This document shows, in pieces, positions 21,132-29,986 of a stretch of 64,000 bases of DNA; positions within the stretch are counted from its first letter, which is position 1, and every line of letters starts with the position of its first letter. A program made the position numbers and the translations under genes. The notes below the pieces were generated by a model. The model worked only from the letters and a program-made list of their open reading frames with translations, was not told where the DNA came from and did not search any database. This DNA comes from Rhodocyclales bacterium (GTDB taxonomy: Bacteria; Pseudomonadota; Gammaproteobacteria; Burkholderiales; Rhodocyclaceae). The stretch covers positions 218,550-282,549 of the forward strand of contig JACRPA010000010.1 in assembly GCA_016214145.1 (NCBI GenBank), read 5' to 3'.

Positions 21132-22414
21132 CGGAGAGGCAGCTTCCGCCGGCGCGGCTGTCCTGGTTCGTCTGGGGCCTGGGCGCGCTGCTCTACCTCA
21201 TCGCCTTCTACCAGCGCGTCGCGCCGGCCGTCATCACCGATCAGTTGATGACGGACTTCGGCATCGGCGCGGCCGCGCTGGGCAACCTTTCCGCCTTCTA
21301 TTTCTATTCCTATGTGGCGATGCAGATTCCCACCGGTGTCATCGCCGACCGCTGGGGGCCGCGCAAGCTCCTTGCCACGGGCGCCGGCGTCGCCGCGCTG
21401 GGCACGGCGCTGTTCGCCGTCGCGCCGACGATCTTCTGGGCCAATGCCGGACGGCTGCTCATCGGCGGCTCGGTGGCGGTGGGTTTCGTCTCGATGCTGA
21501 AGCTGGCCAGCCACTGGTTCGCGCCGCGCCAGTTCGCGCTGGCTTCCGGCATGGCGCTGTTCATGGGCGTGGTCGGCGGCGTCTTCGCCGGCGTGCCGTT
21601 GCGCATGCTGGTGGACGCCTTCGGCTGGCGCGCCGTGATGGGCGTTTCCGCTGGTGTCACGGCATTGCTCTGCGCCGCCATCTGGCTGCGCGTGCGCGAC
21701 GATCCCGTCGAGGCCGGCTACGCCAGCCATTTCCACGGCGCCGGCCACGGCACCGGCCAGCACGGCTCCATCTGGCGCGGCCTAGTGGATGTGCTGTCCT
21801 ACCGCAACACCTGGATCCTCGTCATCGTGCCGATCGGCGTCGCCGGCTCGGTGCTGACCTTCGCCGGATTGTGGGGCGTGCCCTACCTGCGCCAGGTGCA
21901 TGGGCTGGAGACGAAGACGGCGGCGGCGATCACCTCGGCGTTCCTCGTCGCCTGGGCGCTGGGCGGCCCGCTGCTCGGCACCTGGTCGGAGCGCATGGGG
22001 CGGCGCAAGCCGATTTACGTCGTCACCACCGCGCTGGTGCTGGCCTGCTGGACGGCGATCATTTTCCTGCCGCTGCCGGTGTGGGGGCTCGCGGCGCTGC
22101 TGGTGGCGACGGGCTTCCTCTCCGGCAACCTCATCATCGGCTTCGCCTGGGCCAAGGAGTCGGTGCCGGCGCGCCTGATGGGCACGGCGTCGGGCGTGTG
22201 CAATATGGGCCCGCTGATGGGCGGCATGTTCCTGCAGCCGGCGGTGGGCTGGATGCTCGACCGCCACTGGAGCGGCACCAGCGCCAACGGCGCGCGCATC
22301 TATGACGCCGCCGCCTGGCAGGCCGGCTTCATCATGATGTACGCCTGCGTGATTCTTTCCCTGCTTCTGATCCTGTTTGCCCGCGAGACCTGCTGCAAGC
22401 AATCGGCCAGCTAA
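21128..22414 (+). CDS. MFS transporter
   Basis: A 428-residue protein with about twelve membrane segments. The loop 2-3 motif is GVIADRWGPRKL, and the related motif in the second half is GTWSERMGRRKP. It starts with an ATGA overlap of the preceding thioredoxin-like gene. The pattern fits the ACS/anion-cation-symporter-like part of the MFS, but the substrate is unknown. It converges on the comM remnant with a four-base overlap of stop codons. Confidence 0.85.
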   Translation: MTERQLPPARLSWFVWGLGALLYLIAFYQRVAPAVITDQLMTDFGIGAAALGNLSAFYFYSYVAMQIPTGVIADRWGPRKLLATGAGVAALGTALFAVAPTIFWANAGRLLIGGSVAVGFVSMLKLASHWFAPRQFALASGMALFMGVVGGVFAGVPLRMLVDAFGWRAVMGVSAGVTALLCAAIWLRVRDDPVEAGYASHFHGAGHGTGQHGSIWRGLVDVLSYRNTWILVIVPIGVAGSVLTFAGLWGVPYLRQVHGLETKTAAAITSAFLVAWALGGPLLGTWSERMGRRKPIYVVTTALVLACWTAIIFLPLPVWGLAALLVATGFLSGNLIIGFAWAKESVPARLMGTASGVCNMGPLMGGMFLQPAVGWMLDRHWSGTSANGARIYDAAAWQAGFIMMYACVILSLLLILFARETCCKQSAS

Positions 22415-23066
22415 AAGTCAGTCCCCGCGATACGGCGATAGTGGATCGCCTCGGCGACGTGGGCGCTCGTGACGCGCTCGGCGCCGGCGAGGTCGGCGAG
22501 GGTGCGCGCGACTTTCAGCACGCGGTGGTAGGCGCGCGCCGAGAGGTTGAGCCGCGCGATGGCCTGTTTCAGCAATTGCGCGCCGGTTTCATCCGGTGCG
22601 CACAGCCTGTCGATTTCCTTGGTGGCGAGGCGGCTGTTGGGCTTGCCCTGGCGCGCGACCTGCGCCGCGCGGGCGACCGCCACCCGCTGCTGCACCGCCG
22701 CCGAGGATTCCCCCTCCGCCTTGCCCTGCAACTCGCCTTCGGCCAGCGCCGGCACCTCGATCGTCATGTCGATGCGATCGAGCAGCGGCCCGGACAATTT
22801 TCCCCGGTAGCGCGCCACCTGGTCCGGCGTGCAGCGGCAGCGCGCCGCGCCGAGATAACCGCAGGGACAGGGATTCATCGCCGCGACGAGCTGGAACCGC
22901 GCCGGGAAGTCGACGCGATGCGCGGCGCGGGCGACGCGGATATGGCCGGATTCGAGCGGCTCGCGCAGCGCTTCCAGCACGCGCCGCTCGAACTCGGGCA
23001 GCTCGTCGAGGAACAGCACGCCGTGATGGGCCAGCGAGATCTCGCCCGGGCGCGGATTCGAGCCGC
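22411..23066 (-). pseudogene. comM: 3' part of comM, interrupted by a mobile element
   Basis: The frame encodes the C-terminal portion of ComM, the hexameric branch-migration helicase used in natural transformation: GSNPRPGEISLAHHGVLFLD (Walker B), FQLVAAMNPCPCGY, and the Mg-chelatase C-domain with LNLSARAYHRVLKVARTLAD. Homology stops at the SNPRPG codons. Upstream, the frame continues into AT-rich element sequence with a stop near 23121. The first half of comM, including Walker A, is absent from the window. A short product from an internal Met is possible but would lack ATPase function. Insertion at this comM site matches the known target of AbaR/Tn6022-type islands. Confidence 0.9.
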
Positions 23067-23123
23067 TGGGGAAATTTTCGATAAATGAGAAAATATTTTC
23101 GTTATTTGAGAATTTTCATCGAG
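23067..23123. mobile_element. Left end of the element inserted in comM
   Basis: The boundary reads comM...CCGC then TGGGGAAATTTTCG. Three similar units follow in tandem: TGGGGAAATTTTCG (23067), TGAGAAAATATTTTCG (about 23086) and TGAGAATTTTCATCG (about 23107). Spaced repeats of about 20 bp at an element end beginning with TG are how Tn7-like TnsB binding sites look. GCCGC next to the end could be one copy of a 5-bp target duplication, but the opposite end was not located, so this is unconfirmed. Confidence 0.65.
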
Positions 23124-23148
23124 AACCTAATTTAGGCGAGGAAACGCC

Positions 23149-23688
23149 ATGACGATTCAGACTGTTGAGCAGTTGGTCGACGATGTTCAAACCGGAAAAC
23201 AAGCTTGCTCTTGGCGGCAGCTGCTGATCCTGGGGTCGAATACGCTTGGGCCGGAATGCCTAACCTCACATGGATTTGACTGGATTGTCGCGCCGCTGCG
23301 CGTCGACGAGCTTGCCGCGCGTTTGACTCAGTGCAAGGCAGCCGAGGATGGATGGGGCAAGCGCATTCGATGCTGGCAGGACGAAGGCGCCATGGGCGAC
23401 GAGCCAACTGTGATCATTCCCGGTGTCATCGGGTGGCTAGTGGATGTCGATGTCACATGCTCATCTGACGGCACATTGAAAATCCTCTTGGGCGAGATGG
23501 CCGACAGGCTCGTTGCTTACCCGCCTCACCTGATCCTATTGTTTCAACCTCAAGGCTTCGACGCGCATGCGCTGGCTTCCGAGTGCATGGATGTTCTTCG
23601 GCTGGCTGTACCGTTTAGGTTCAGAAATCGCAATGATGCCGCCGTTGCCAAGGAAGACGCAGACAGCAGGCCTTGCCATCTAGGCTAG
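23149..23688 (+). CDS. Uncharacterised protein just inside the element end
   Basis: A 179-residue soluble protein with an AGGAAAC ribosome binding site before ATG 23149. It has no motif I recognise. The middle is hydrophobic and beta-like (VIIPGVIGWLVDVDVTC and LVAYPPHLILLFQPQ) and the tail is polar. It lies 26 bases inside the element end and converges on the next gene with overlapping stop codons. Codon use is AT-richer than the core genes on its left. It could be cargo or an accessory gene. Confidence 0.6.
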   Translation: MTIQTVEQLVDDVQTGKQACSWRQLLILGSNTLGPECLTSHGFDWIVAPLRVDELAARLTQCKAAEDGWGKRIRCWQDEGAMGDEPTVIIPGVIGWLVDVDVTCSSDGTLKILLGEMADRLVAYPPHLILLFQPQGFDAHALASECMDVLRLAVPFRFRNRNDAAVAKEDADSRPCHLG

Positions 23689-24452
23689 AAACGAAGAAGC
23701 ATGGGCAGTCGCTCTTCGACTTCTTTCCGTACCCAGCCCTTAATCGGATCCTCGGGTTGGTTGGCCAAGTAGTCACGGTCTTGATGGATTGGGTAGAACT
23801 TAACTAGTTTGTCATATCCGGGAATTGTTCCATCGCGCCTTGGTTGCTCGAATGAGGCCCTAAACAAAGTCGGTTCGATCTCTGGGCGAATCCAGAGGTC
23901 ATCAATGCTCTTTACTGACGGGGCATACCAAAAGCGGAACCAATAAATCCGGCACGGCTTTCCATTTTTCTTGATACCGGTCTTGGCTGGGAAATCAGCC
24001 AACAGCACAAAAACGTAAGGTATTTCCCAAAGTTCCAGATGGCGGTATTCCCATACTCGAAGCCGATTTGCTTCCCTGATTAGCGCGATGAACTCATTCA
24101 GGCTCAGGTATGGCACTAAGTCGCACAGCCTGCCATAGATTCGCTCCCAGTATTTCCAGAACATTTTCCTCAAGTAATCCCCGTGCGCAGGATCGGGATC
24201 GACCGGCGATAGCCTTAGGTAAGGCCGGCCAGCCGGTTCCTTGCTTGGGCAGAATCCAGAATTGGGGAAATGAGCAAAATGGCCGGTTGTATAGTCGGTC
24301 TTCCCCGCGACAATCGTGAGGCCCTGCCCACAGAACGGGCACCGTGGGTGCGGACGCAAATCCGTTCCCGCGATTGGCCGATGTCCATAGGACTTGATAT
24401 AGTCGGGAACTGTCATCTGCGCACTAGTCGTTGGATGCTTCGCAATCCTCAC
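23685..24452 (-). CDS. Uncharacterised zinc-finger protein, CoiA-like N-terminus
   Basis: A 255-residue protein from GTG 24452, which has a strong AAAGGGGA site; ATG 24416 is the alternative start. The N-terminal third has CPFCGQGL, then HFAHFPNSGFCP, a Cys/His arrangement like the zinc-finger part of CoiA-type nucleases. The rest is aromatic-rich (IYWFRFWYAP, DLWIRPEI) with no catalytic motif that I can name. It is transcribed away from the CBASS operon. A zinc-binding nucleic-acid protein is a guess. Confidence 0.55.
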   Translation of the reverse strand: MRIAKHPTTSAQMTVPDYIKSYGHRPIAGTDLRPHPRCPFCGQGLTIVAGKTDYTTGHFAHFPNSGFCPSKEPAGRPYLRLSPVDPDPAHGDYLRKMFWKYWERIYGRLCDLVPYLSLNEFIALIREANRLRVWEYRHLELWEIPYVFVLLADFPAKTGIKKNGKPCRIYWFRFWYAPSVKSIDDLWIRPEIEPTLFRASFEQPRRDGTIPGYDKLVKFYPIHQDRDYLANQPEDPIKGWVRKEVEERLPMLLRF

Positions 24453-24690
24453 CTGCGTCCCCTTTCGATGGCCCTACGCGTGATTTTTCCAAGGGCAGTC
24501 CAAAAAAGCACTTCGGCCGCATCGGCCTAATGTAAAGGTTTCCATAAGGCCTGCCAGAAGCCTACAGATGGCGAATGGCCCTGTTTGCCCCTATGCCCTC
24601 TGGCTTTAACGCTCGACGGGCAGATTTTCCCCTTGAAATATTTGATGTGGATACCATATCGAATTGTTAATAGAGTTACTGTAGGCAGAT

Positions 24691-25779
24691 ATGGGGACTG
24701 CAGTTCCATTTCGAGTTCTTTGCCTCGATGGCGGAGGCATGCGTGGTGTCTATCAGGCCACTTACCTAAATACTTTCGCTCAGCGGATCAGGGTTTCCGG
24801 GGGTGGCGAGATTGACCCGGGGCGTGCTTTCGATTTGCTGGTGGGGACCAGCACAGGCGGGATCGTGGCTTGTGCCTTAGCGGCAGGCACGCCACTTACA
24901 CAAGTGCTGAATCTATATCAAGTCCACGGGAAGAGGATATTCCCTCGCCAGTTCTTGCGCACGGTTCCAGTCCTGGGCAAGTTCGTGCGAGGCCAATTTT
25001 CCGCCCTCGCGTCAGGCAACGAGAAATTGCGGGAGGTGCTCACAGACACTTTTGGGGCGGAAACGATTGGGCAGGTCTATGCGCGTCGCAGGATAGCCTT
25101 GGCCGTCACGGCCGTTGATCTCAATCGCCACGCCTCAACGGTTTTCAAGACTCCGCATATGGACCGCCTCAACGGCCGAGACAACAATCGGCTATTGGTG
25201 GACGCATGTATGGCGACCAGTGCAGCACCCATTTTGCGTTCCATTGCGCGACTGACCGAGCCGGACGGTGGTGGAGCCACTGTCGATTATGTGGATGGTG
25301 GGCTCTGGGCGAATAATCCAGGAGTAGTGGGAATGATTGAGGCGAATGAGATTCTGGAACGACGAGGAGAAAAGGACCGCCCAATCCACCTTTACATGCT
25401 TGGCACACTTCCGGTACAGGGAGGCGAAGAACTGAGTGCAAGAAAACTGCATCGTGGCGCGTGGGGGTGGAGTGGCGGCATCAAAGCTATCGCTGCAAGC
25501 ATGAACGCGCAGGCGGTCGCCTTCGGCTATATCGCGAACAAGATTGCGGAACTAAGGGGTGATAGCAGTTTCGCTTACCGGATGCCGGCGCAATGCCCAT
25601 CCAGGGAACTTCAAGATTATCTGCAGAACATGGATGATGCTCGTCCGAAGGTACTTAACGCTCTTGCACGACAAGCCATTTCCGATGTCGACTTTGCTTG
25701 GGCGACGACAGAATCAGATAGTCGGATGAAAGCGTTCCGAGAAGCATTAACGAACACGGCAGACCACGGTCGCCAATAG
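24691..25779 (+). CDS. capV: CBASS effector phospholipase CapV (patatin-like)
   Basis: A 362-residue patatin-like phospholipase. The oxyanion motif is DGGGMRG (residues 13-19), the nucleophile Ser54 is in VGTSTGG, and the catalytic Asp is in [11 protein letters not shown] (about residue 201). In type II CBASS, CapV is activated by the cyclic dinucleotide made by the next gene and degrades the inner membrane of infected cells. It is the first gene of the operon, 16 bases before the nucleotidyltransferase. The 238-base gap upstream holds no gene and probably the promoter. Confidence 0.93.
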   Translation: MGTAVPFRVLCLDGGGMRGVYQATYLNTFAQRIRVSGGGEIDPGRAFDLLVGTSTGGIVACALAAGTPLTQVLNLYQVHGKRIFPRQFLRTVPVLGKFVRGQFSALASGNEKLREVLTDTFGAETIGQVYARRRIALAVTAVDLNRHASTVFKTPHMDRLNGRDNNRLLVDACMATSAAPILRSIARLTEPDGGGATVDYVDGGLWANNPGVVGMIEANEILERRGEKDRPIHLYMLGTLPVQGGEELSARKLHRGAWGWSGGIKAIAASMNAQAVAFGYIANKIAELRGDSSFAYRMPAQCPSRELQDYLQNMDDARPKVLNALARQAISDVDFAWATTESDSRMKAFREALTNTADHGRQ

Positions 25780-25795
25780 TACGAGGTGATACACG

Positions 25796-26860
25796 ATGAG
25801 CACAATTGATTGCAACAAGGAAATGAAGGGGTACCACACGGATGAGGTGACTCTGTCGAATGACGATCAAAAGGAGATGCGCGACCGACGCGACAATGGC
25901 CGGACTCGGTTGCGCAATGGGCTGACCAAGGCCGGCAAGCCGCTCCCTAAAGAGTTCAGCTCACAGGGGTCGTATGCGATGAGAACAATGGTCCAAGATG
26001 ACGACTCCGACTACGATATCGACGATGGTGTGTATTTTGAGAAGGACGATCTCAAAGATGCAAACGGCAATCATCTCGACGCACGTGGTGCTCGCCAGCG
26101 GGTCCGTGATGCTCTGAAGGATGAGCGACTTGCTTACGATGCGATCGTCAAGACTAATTGTGTGCGACAAAAATATCCGGAGGGTTATCACATCGATATA
26201 CCCGTTTATAAGATAGTCCGTTCAAAGAACGCTAGTGGCAACGAAGTCGTCGAGTACGAACTCGCGAGTGGTGACAACTGGGTGAAATCCGATGCGCGCA
26301 AGGTGACGCGCTGGTATAACGATGCTGTCGGGGCGGAACTCCAGGCGGGCGATGCCGATACCAGCCAATTGCGCCGGGTCACAAAGCTGACCAAGAAGAT
26401 GGCTCGCAGCCGCTCCACGTGGAAGAGTAAGACTACCAGTGGTATCTGCATCACGAAGTTGATCGTTGACCAATTTGTTTCGGCGCTGGAGCGAGATGAT
26501 GATGCCTTGCGCGAGACATGGAAGGCCATTCAGACTAAATTGGCACTCAGTCTGCGGATCGTGCATCCTGTGTATACAAATACAAACCTGGCCGAAGCGG
26601 GCGATGAGAGTGTTGCCTTCTTCCGTGATTGCCTTAACGATGCGATCGAGACGCTCAAGGTGCTCGACGAGCACGACTGCACGCGCAAGAAGGTATGCAA
26701 GGCGTGGGATACAGTGTTCAGCACTGACTACTTTAGCAACCAGGCAGCCAAGGACGAATCTGCAGCCAAGTCTTTGTTGCGTCCGGCGGCAGCAGTAGCA
26801 GCCGGCCCCACGTTTCCTAATAAACCAGTGACTCCGAACAAATCGTCTGGCTTCGCTTAA
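25796..26860 (+). CDS. cdnA: CBASS cyclic dinucleotide synthase, DncV-like CD-NTase
   Basis: A 354-residue CD-NTase. The nucleotidyltransferase signature is SSQGSYAMRT (Gly58-Ser59) with metal-binding acids in DYDIDDGVYF (Asp74, Asp76). Further conserved positions lie in YHIDIPVYKI. It is closest by eye to the DncV group that makes 3'3'-cGAMP. The C-terminus ends in a flexible KPVTPNKSSGFA tail, the part that Cap2 conjugates in characterised systems. It shares one base with the cap2 start codon. The exact product is not readable from sequence, and the symbol is approximate. Confidence 0.9.
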   Translation: MSTIDCNKEMKGYHTDEVTLSNDDQKEMRDRRDNGRTRLRNGLTKAGKPLPKEFSSQGSYAMRTMVQDDDSDYDIDDGVYFEKDDLKDANGNHLDARGARQRVRDALKDERLAYDAIVKTNCVRQKYPEGYHIDIPVYKIVRSKNASGNEVVEYELASGDNWVKSDARKVTRWYNDAVGAELQAGDADTSQLRRVTKLTKKMARSRSTWKSKTTSGICITKLIVDQFVSALERDDDALRETWKAIQTKLALSLRIVHPVYTNTNLAEAGDESVAFFRDCLNDAIETLKVLDEHDCTRKKVCKAWDTVFSTDYFSNQAAKDESAAKSLLRPAAAVAAGPTFPNKPVTPNKSSGFA

Positions 26861-28635
26861 TGAAATGGGCCATTGACGATCCTGCGCGTTTCCTGCGGGA
26901 ACGCAGCGAGATCGAATGTCTTGAGAGCCAGGTGGACTGGCTGACAACAGTCTGGTCGATCGCCGACGGAGGTTTGATCGCGGTCGACCTCGACTTCGCT
27001 GTCCACGGACGCATTTTTGCGGGGCGAATGACGTATCCAGACATGTTCCCGCACTCTCCTCCCTACATCCGTCCGCGGGATGCATCCGAGCGCTGGTCTG
27101 CACATCAATATGGCGACGGGGGCTCCTTGTGCCTGCAGTGGCGCGCCGACAATTGGCAACCCCAAATAACAGGCGCGGACATGATCCGTAGCGCATATGA
27201 GTTGCTGAGCAATGAACAACATCCCGAACAGCCCAGGGTTGTGCCGTCTGCGCATCGGCTCACGGATGGTCAGGCGATGCGCAGTACAAGGCAGCGATTT
27301 GTCGCCACCCCTGAGCTTTTCCGTGCTTGGCTGGCATTGCAGTTGCCGTCGGTAACCGCATTCAAGACGGCAAAGTTATACAGCCTAGGTACGAAACTCA
27401 CGATTGTCATGTTTGTGCCGGAGGTTTCCGATGCGTATGAGGTCATGCATAAGGTGCCCGATCTCCCTGCTGGGATTTCCGATTCGGCGCACTTTTTCTC
27501 TCTCGCGGGTGAGGGGTGGCTTTTCAGGAGTGACTCATTCAACAGGAAGGCATCGATCACCTCGGCAGACGAGTTGATCCAAGCATTGACGGATGCCGGC
27601 TTGCCGACAGGCAATGTCCTCGTGCAAGAGGAAGGGAAATACAAAGCCAGAATGATCGCGCTGCTTGGAACAGAGCCTGATTCGCTTCGGACCTTCTTTG
27701 TTGAAGCCGGAGATCAGCCGGGATTAAGTGAGTTCACAGTCATCTCGCCGCAACCCGCCAAAGTTCGGTTGCCAGCGGGCCATGACAAGCTGGCCACGCT
27801 TCGCATCGGTATCGTTGGTATGGGTTCTATCGGTAGCAAGATCGCCATTTCGTTGGCCAGGTCTGGAGTTCGGCGTTTTCTGCTTGTTGACGACGATTAT
27901 CTTGCCCCAGGCAATATGGACCGCCATGAGCTTTCCTGGGCTTTTGTGGGCGTGCACAAGGTGGAAGCCGTGCAGGAAGCACTGACGTTGATCGCTCCTG
28001 GCGTTCAGGTTGACACACAAATGACCCGGTTGGCCGGGCAGGAGTCTGGATTAACAGCAGCGACTACGCTAAAGGACTTGTCCAACTGTGACCTATTAAT
28101 CGACGCGACAGCCAATTCAGAGGTTTTCTTGTTACTAACGGCTATAGCGAAACAGTACAGAAAACCGCTGTGCTGGGGCGAGGTGTTTGCAGGCGGCTAC
28201 GGTGGATTGATCGCACGCGCACGTCCAGGCTTCGACCCAAATCCTCTTGCTGTTCGTGATGCGATCCACACTCACCTTGCTACGCTTCCACCGGCACCCT
28301 ATCAAAATGCTGCAGGATATGATGTGGAGCAGGAGCAGCCGCTGTTAGCACATGATAGCGATGTAGGATTCGTCGCCACCGCACTAACTCGCTTGGCGCT
28401 TGATACAGCTAAGCAAAGTGACCTTGGCGATTTCCCTTACTCGGCCTACCTAATCGGGATGCGTAGGGAGTGGATTTTCGAGGCACCTTTCGATACTCGC
28501 CCAATCGATGTCCAAGGGGAAGGTTGGAATACTGGAAAGATTGCAGCAAGCGACGAAGATCACCATGCGGCGGTTAGGACATTGCTAAAGTTCTTCGAAG
28601 AGGCCGTTAGTGCTGACCGTGATCCTGCCGCGTGA
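26860..28635 (+). CDS. cap2: CBASS Cap2, fused E2-E1 ubiquitin-transfer-like enzyme
   Basis: A 591-residue fusion. The N-terminal E2-like part has its candidate catalytic Cys91 in YGDGGSLCLQW. A linker leads to a ThiF/E1 adenylation domain: GIVGMGSIGSKIAISLARSG is the ATP-binding loop (about residues 315-335), DNMD-like residues are in GNMDRHEL, and a candidate E1 Cys near residue 437 is in KPLCWGEV. Cap2 conjugates the CD-NTase C-terminus to target proteins, which primes the synthase. It overlaps cap3 by 26 bases. Confidence 0.92.
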   Translation: MKWAIDDPARFLRERSEIECLESQVDWLTTVWSIADGGLIAVDLDFAVHGRIFAGRMTYPDMFPHSPPYIRPRDASERWSAHQYGDGGSLCLQWRADNWQPQITGADMIRSAYELLSNEQHPEQPRVVPSAHRLTDGQAMRSTRQRFVATPELFRAWLALQLPSVTAFKTAKLYSLGTKLTIVMFVPEVSDAYEVMHKVPDLPAGISDSAHFFSLAGEGWLFRSDSFNRKASITSADELIQALTDAGLPTGNVLVQEEGKYKARMIALLGTEPDSLRTFFVEAGDQPGLSEFTVISPQPAKVRLPAGHDKLATLRIGIVGMGSIGSKIAISLARSGVRRFLLVDDDYLAPGNMDRHELSWAFVGVHKVEAVQEALTLIAPGVQVDTQMTRLAGQESGLTAATTLKDLSNCDLLIDATANSEVFLLLTAIAKQYRKPLCWGEVFAGGYGGLIARARPGFDPNPLAVRDAIHTHLATLPPAPYQNAAGYDVEQEQPLLAHDSDVGFVATALTRLALDTAKQSDLGDFPYSAYLIGMRREWIFEAPFDTRPIDVQGEGWNTGKIAASDEDHHAAVRTLLKFFEEAVSADRDPAA

Positions 28636-29074
28636 GCAAACCGAGATACTCCTATCCGCGTTGGCGAAAGCAAAACATCGGGAGATTGGTGGAATCCTGA
28701 TGGGCGAGCATGTCGGTCCGAGCGAGTTTGCTGTTCGTGAAATTACAGTGCATCGCCGAGGCTCATTCGCTTCATTCTTGCGACGCATAGAAGATGCTCT
28801 AGGTCAGATGCACGCATTCTTCAAGAAAACTGAGCATAACTATCTTCGGTTCAACTACATCGGTGAATGGCATTCACACCCATTGTTTGACCCGATTCCG
28901 AGCAGAAAAGATGATGTATCGATGCAGGAGATCATTCAGGACGAAACTGTTGGCGCCAACTTCGTGGTGCTGTTGATCGTGAAGATTGGCACAAGCGGAC
29001 AACTGGTTGCAACGGCACACACCTACCTTCCTGATGGTTCGCGATGGCCGTCAAATGTGAAAATGGAAATCTAA
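28610..29074 (+). CDS. cap3: CBASS Cap3, JAB/JAMM deconjugating peptidase
   Basis: A 154-residue JAMM-fold metallopeptidase starting at GTG 28610 with a GAAGAGG site. It has Glu in EIGGILMGEH, the HxH pair in GEWHSHP (near residue 88) and the downstream S-x-x-D in SRKDD, the full JAMM zinc set. In type II CBASS it removes CD-NTase conjugates and so counteracts Cap2. It ends the operon, and a 225-base AT-rich gap without a gene separates it from tnsA. Confidence 0.92.
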   Translation: MLTVILPREQTEILLSALAKAKHREIGGILMGEHVGPSEFAVREITVHRRGSFASFLRRIEDALGQMHAFFKKTEHNYLRFNYIGEWHSHPLFDPIPSRKDDVSMQEIIQDETVGANFVVLLIVKIGTSGQLVATAHTYLPDGSRWPSNVKMEI

Positions 29075-29221
29075 GGAAATTGATATCTGGTTTGTTTTGA
29101 AACTATCCAGAACAGGCAATCAAAGTTCATTTGGCGATCTCTTTATGTTCGTATGATTACCATCCGAAAAATACTTCAGGAGATTTAGGAAAACGTCATT
29201 AATTCATTATAATTATTCCGC

Positions 29222-29237
29222 TGGAGAATATTTCAGT
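29222..29237. repeat. Second element-end-like motif ahead of tnsA
   Basis: TGGAGAATATTTCAG at 29222, preceded by CCGC, resembles the comM junction CCGC-TGGGGAAATTTTC in the same orientation. A further related string, GAAAAATACTTCAGG, lies at about 29166. These may be TnsB sites. If so, the transposition module has its own end 78 bases before tnsA, the usual place, and the CBASS block would lie outside that end but inside an older one. The resemblance is short and could be chance. Confidence 0.4.
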
Positions 29238-29299
29238 GGTATGCGCATCTGTCGCGGAACCCACAAATCGGGGGCAACACCCACGCAAAGCGGAATCCC

Positions 29300-29986
29300 A
29301 TGCCTACCCGCAAGATCACCCGCAGCCCGGTCAAGGTCACGGGCACCCTTCCGGATGGACAGCGGTATGAGTCCACCCTCGAGGAAGATTTCTACGTCTT
29401 GCTCCGCTTCAACCCCCTTGTAGCCAATTTCGAAACTCAGCCCGTCACCGTCGAATGGCGAGACGGCAAGGGCGATATCCGCAGATATACCCCAGACGCG
29501 CTGGTTCATTACAGGCAGGATTTGGTCGAATCTGGCGACATGCGGCCCGTCCTCTGCGAGATCAAACCGGATCTGACCGAACAATCCGAGTCTCCCCGCC
29601 GGCGCAAGCCTCCTCGCACGGAAAACGAAGAGGAGAACCAGCTCAAATGGGCCGCCGCCGAGCGCTACGCGGCAAGACAGGGTTGGGCCTTCAAGGTCTA
29701 CCGCGAAAGCGAGATCCGCACTCCTTATCTCGACAACGCCCGCTTTCTCCTTCGCTATCTTGAGAAGGCGGTCGACTCCAAGCACGAGCCGGCGCTTCTC
29801 GCCTGGATCGCGGAACGCGGGCCCCGCTCCCTCGACGAATGGGCATCCATCAGGGGCGGCTCGTCTCAGGTTCGGGCCGAGATTTTTCCGGCGTGCTACA
29901 GGCTGATCGCCCAACGACGGGTGGAGACGGACCTGTCGGCTCCGCTCACTCTTCAATCCGTCATCAAGGCGTTGCCGGATGCGTAA
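29300..29986 (+). CDS. tnsA: Tn7-like transposase endonuclease subunit TnsA
   Basis: A 228-residue protein with the restriction-endonuclease-like fold of TnsA: acidic residues in STLEEDF (residues 28-30), the metal Asp66 in RRYTPDALVHY, and the E-x-K pair in LCEIKP (Glu87, Lys89). The C-terminal part is the TnsA winged helix that contacts TnsC. TnsA cuts the 5' ends of the element, permitting true cut-and-paste with TnsB. The stop overlaps the tnsB start by eight bases. GC content jumps here relative to the CBASS genes. Confidence 0.92.
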   Translation: MPTRKITRSPVKVTGTLPDGQRYESTLEEDFYVLLRFNPLVANFETQPVTVEWRDGKGDIRRYTPDALVHYRQDLVESGDMRPVLCEIKPDLTEQSESPRRRKPPRTENEEENQLKWAAAERYAARQGWAFKVYRESEIRTPYLDNARFLLRYLEKAVDSKHEPALLAWIAERGPRSLDEWASIRGGSSQVRAEIFPACYRLIAQRRVETDLSAPLTLQSVIKALPDA

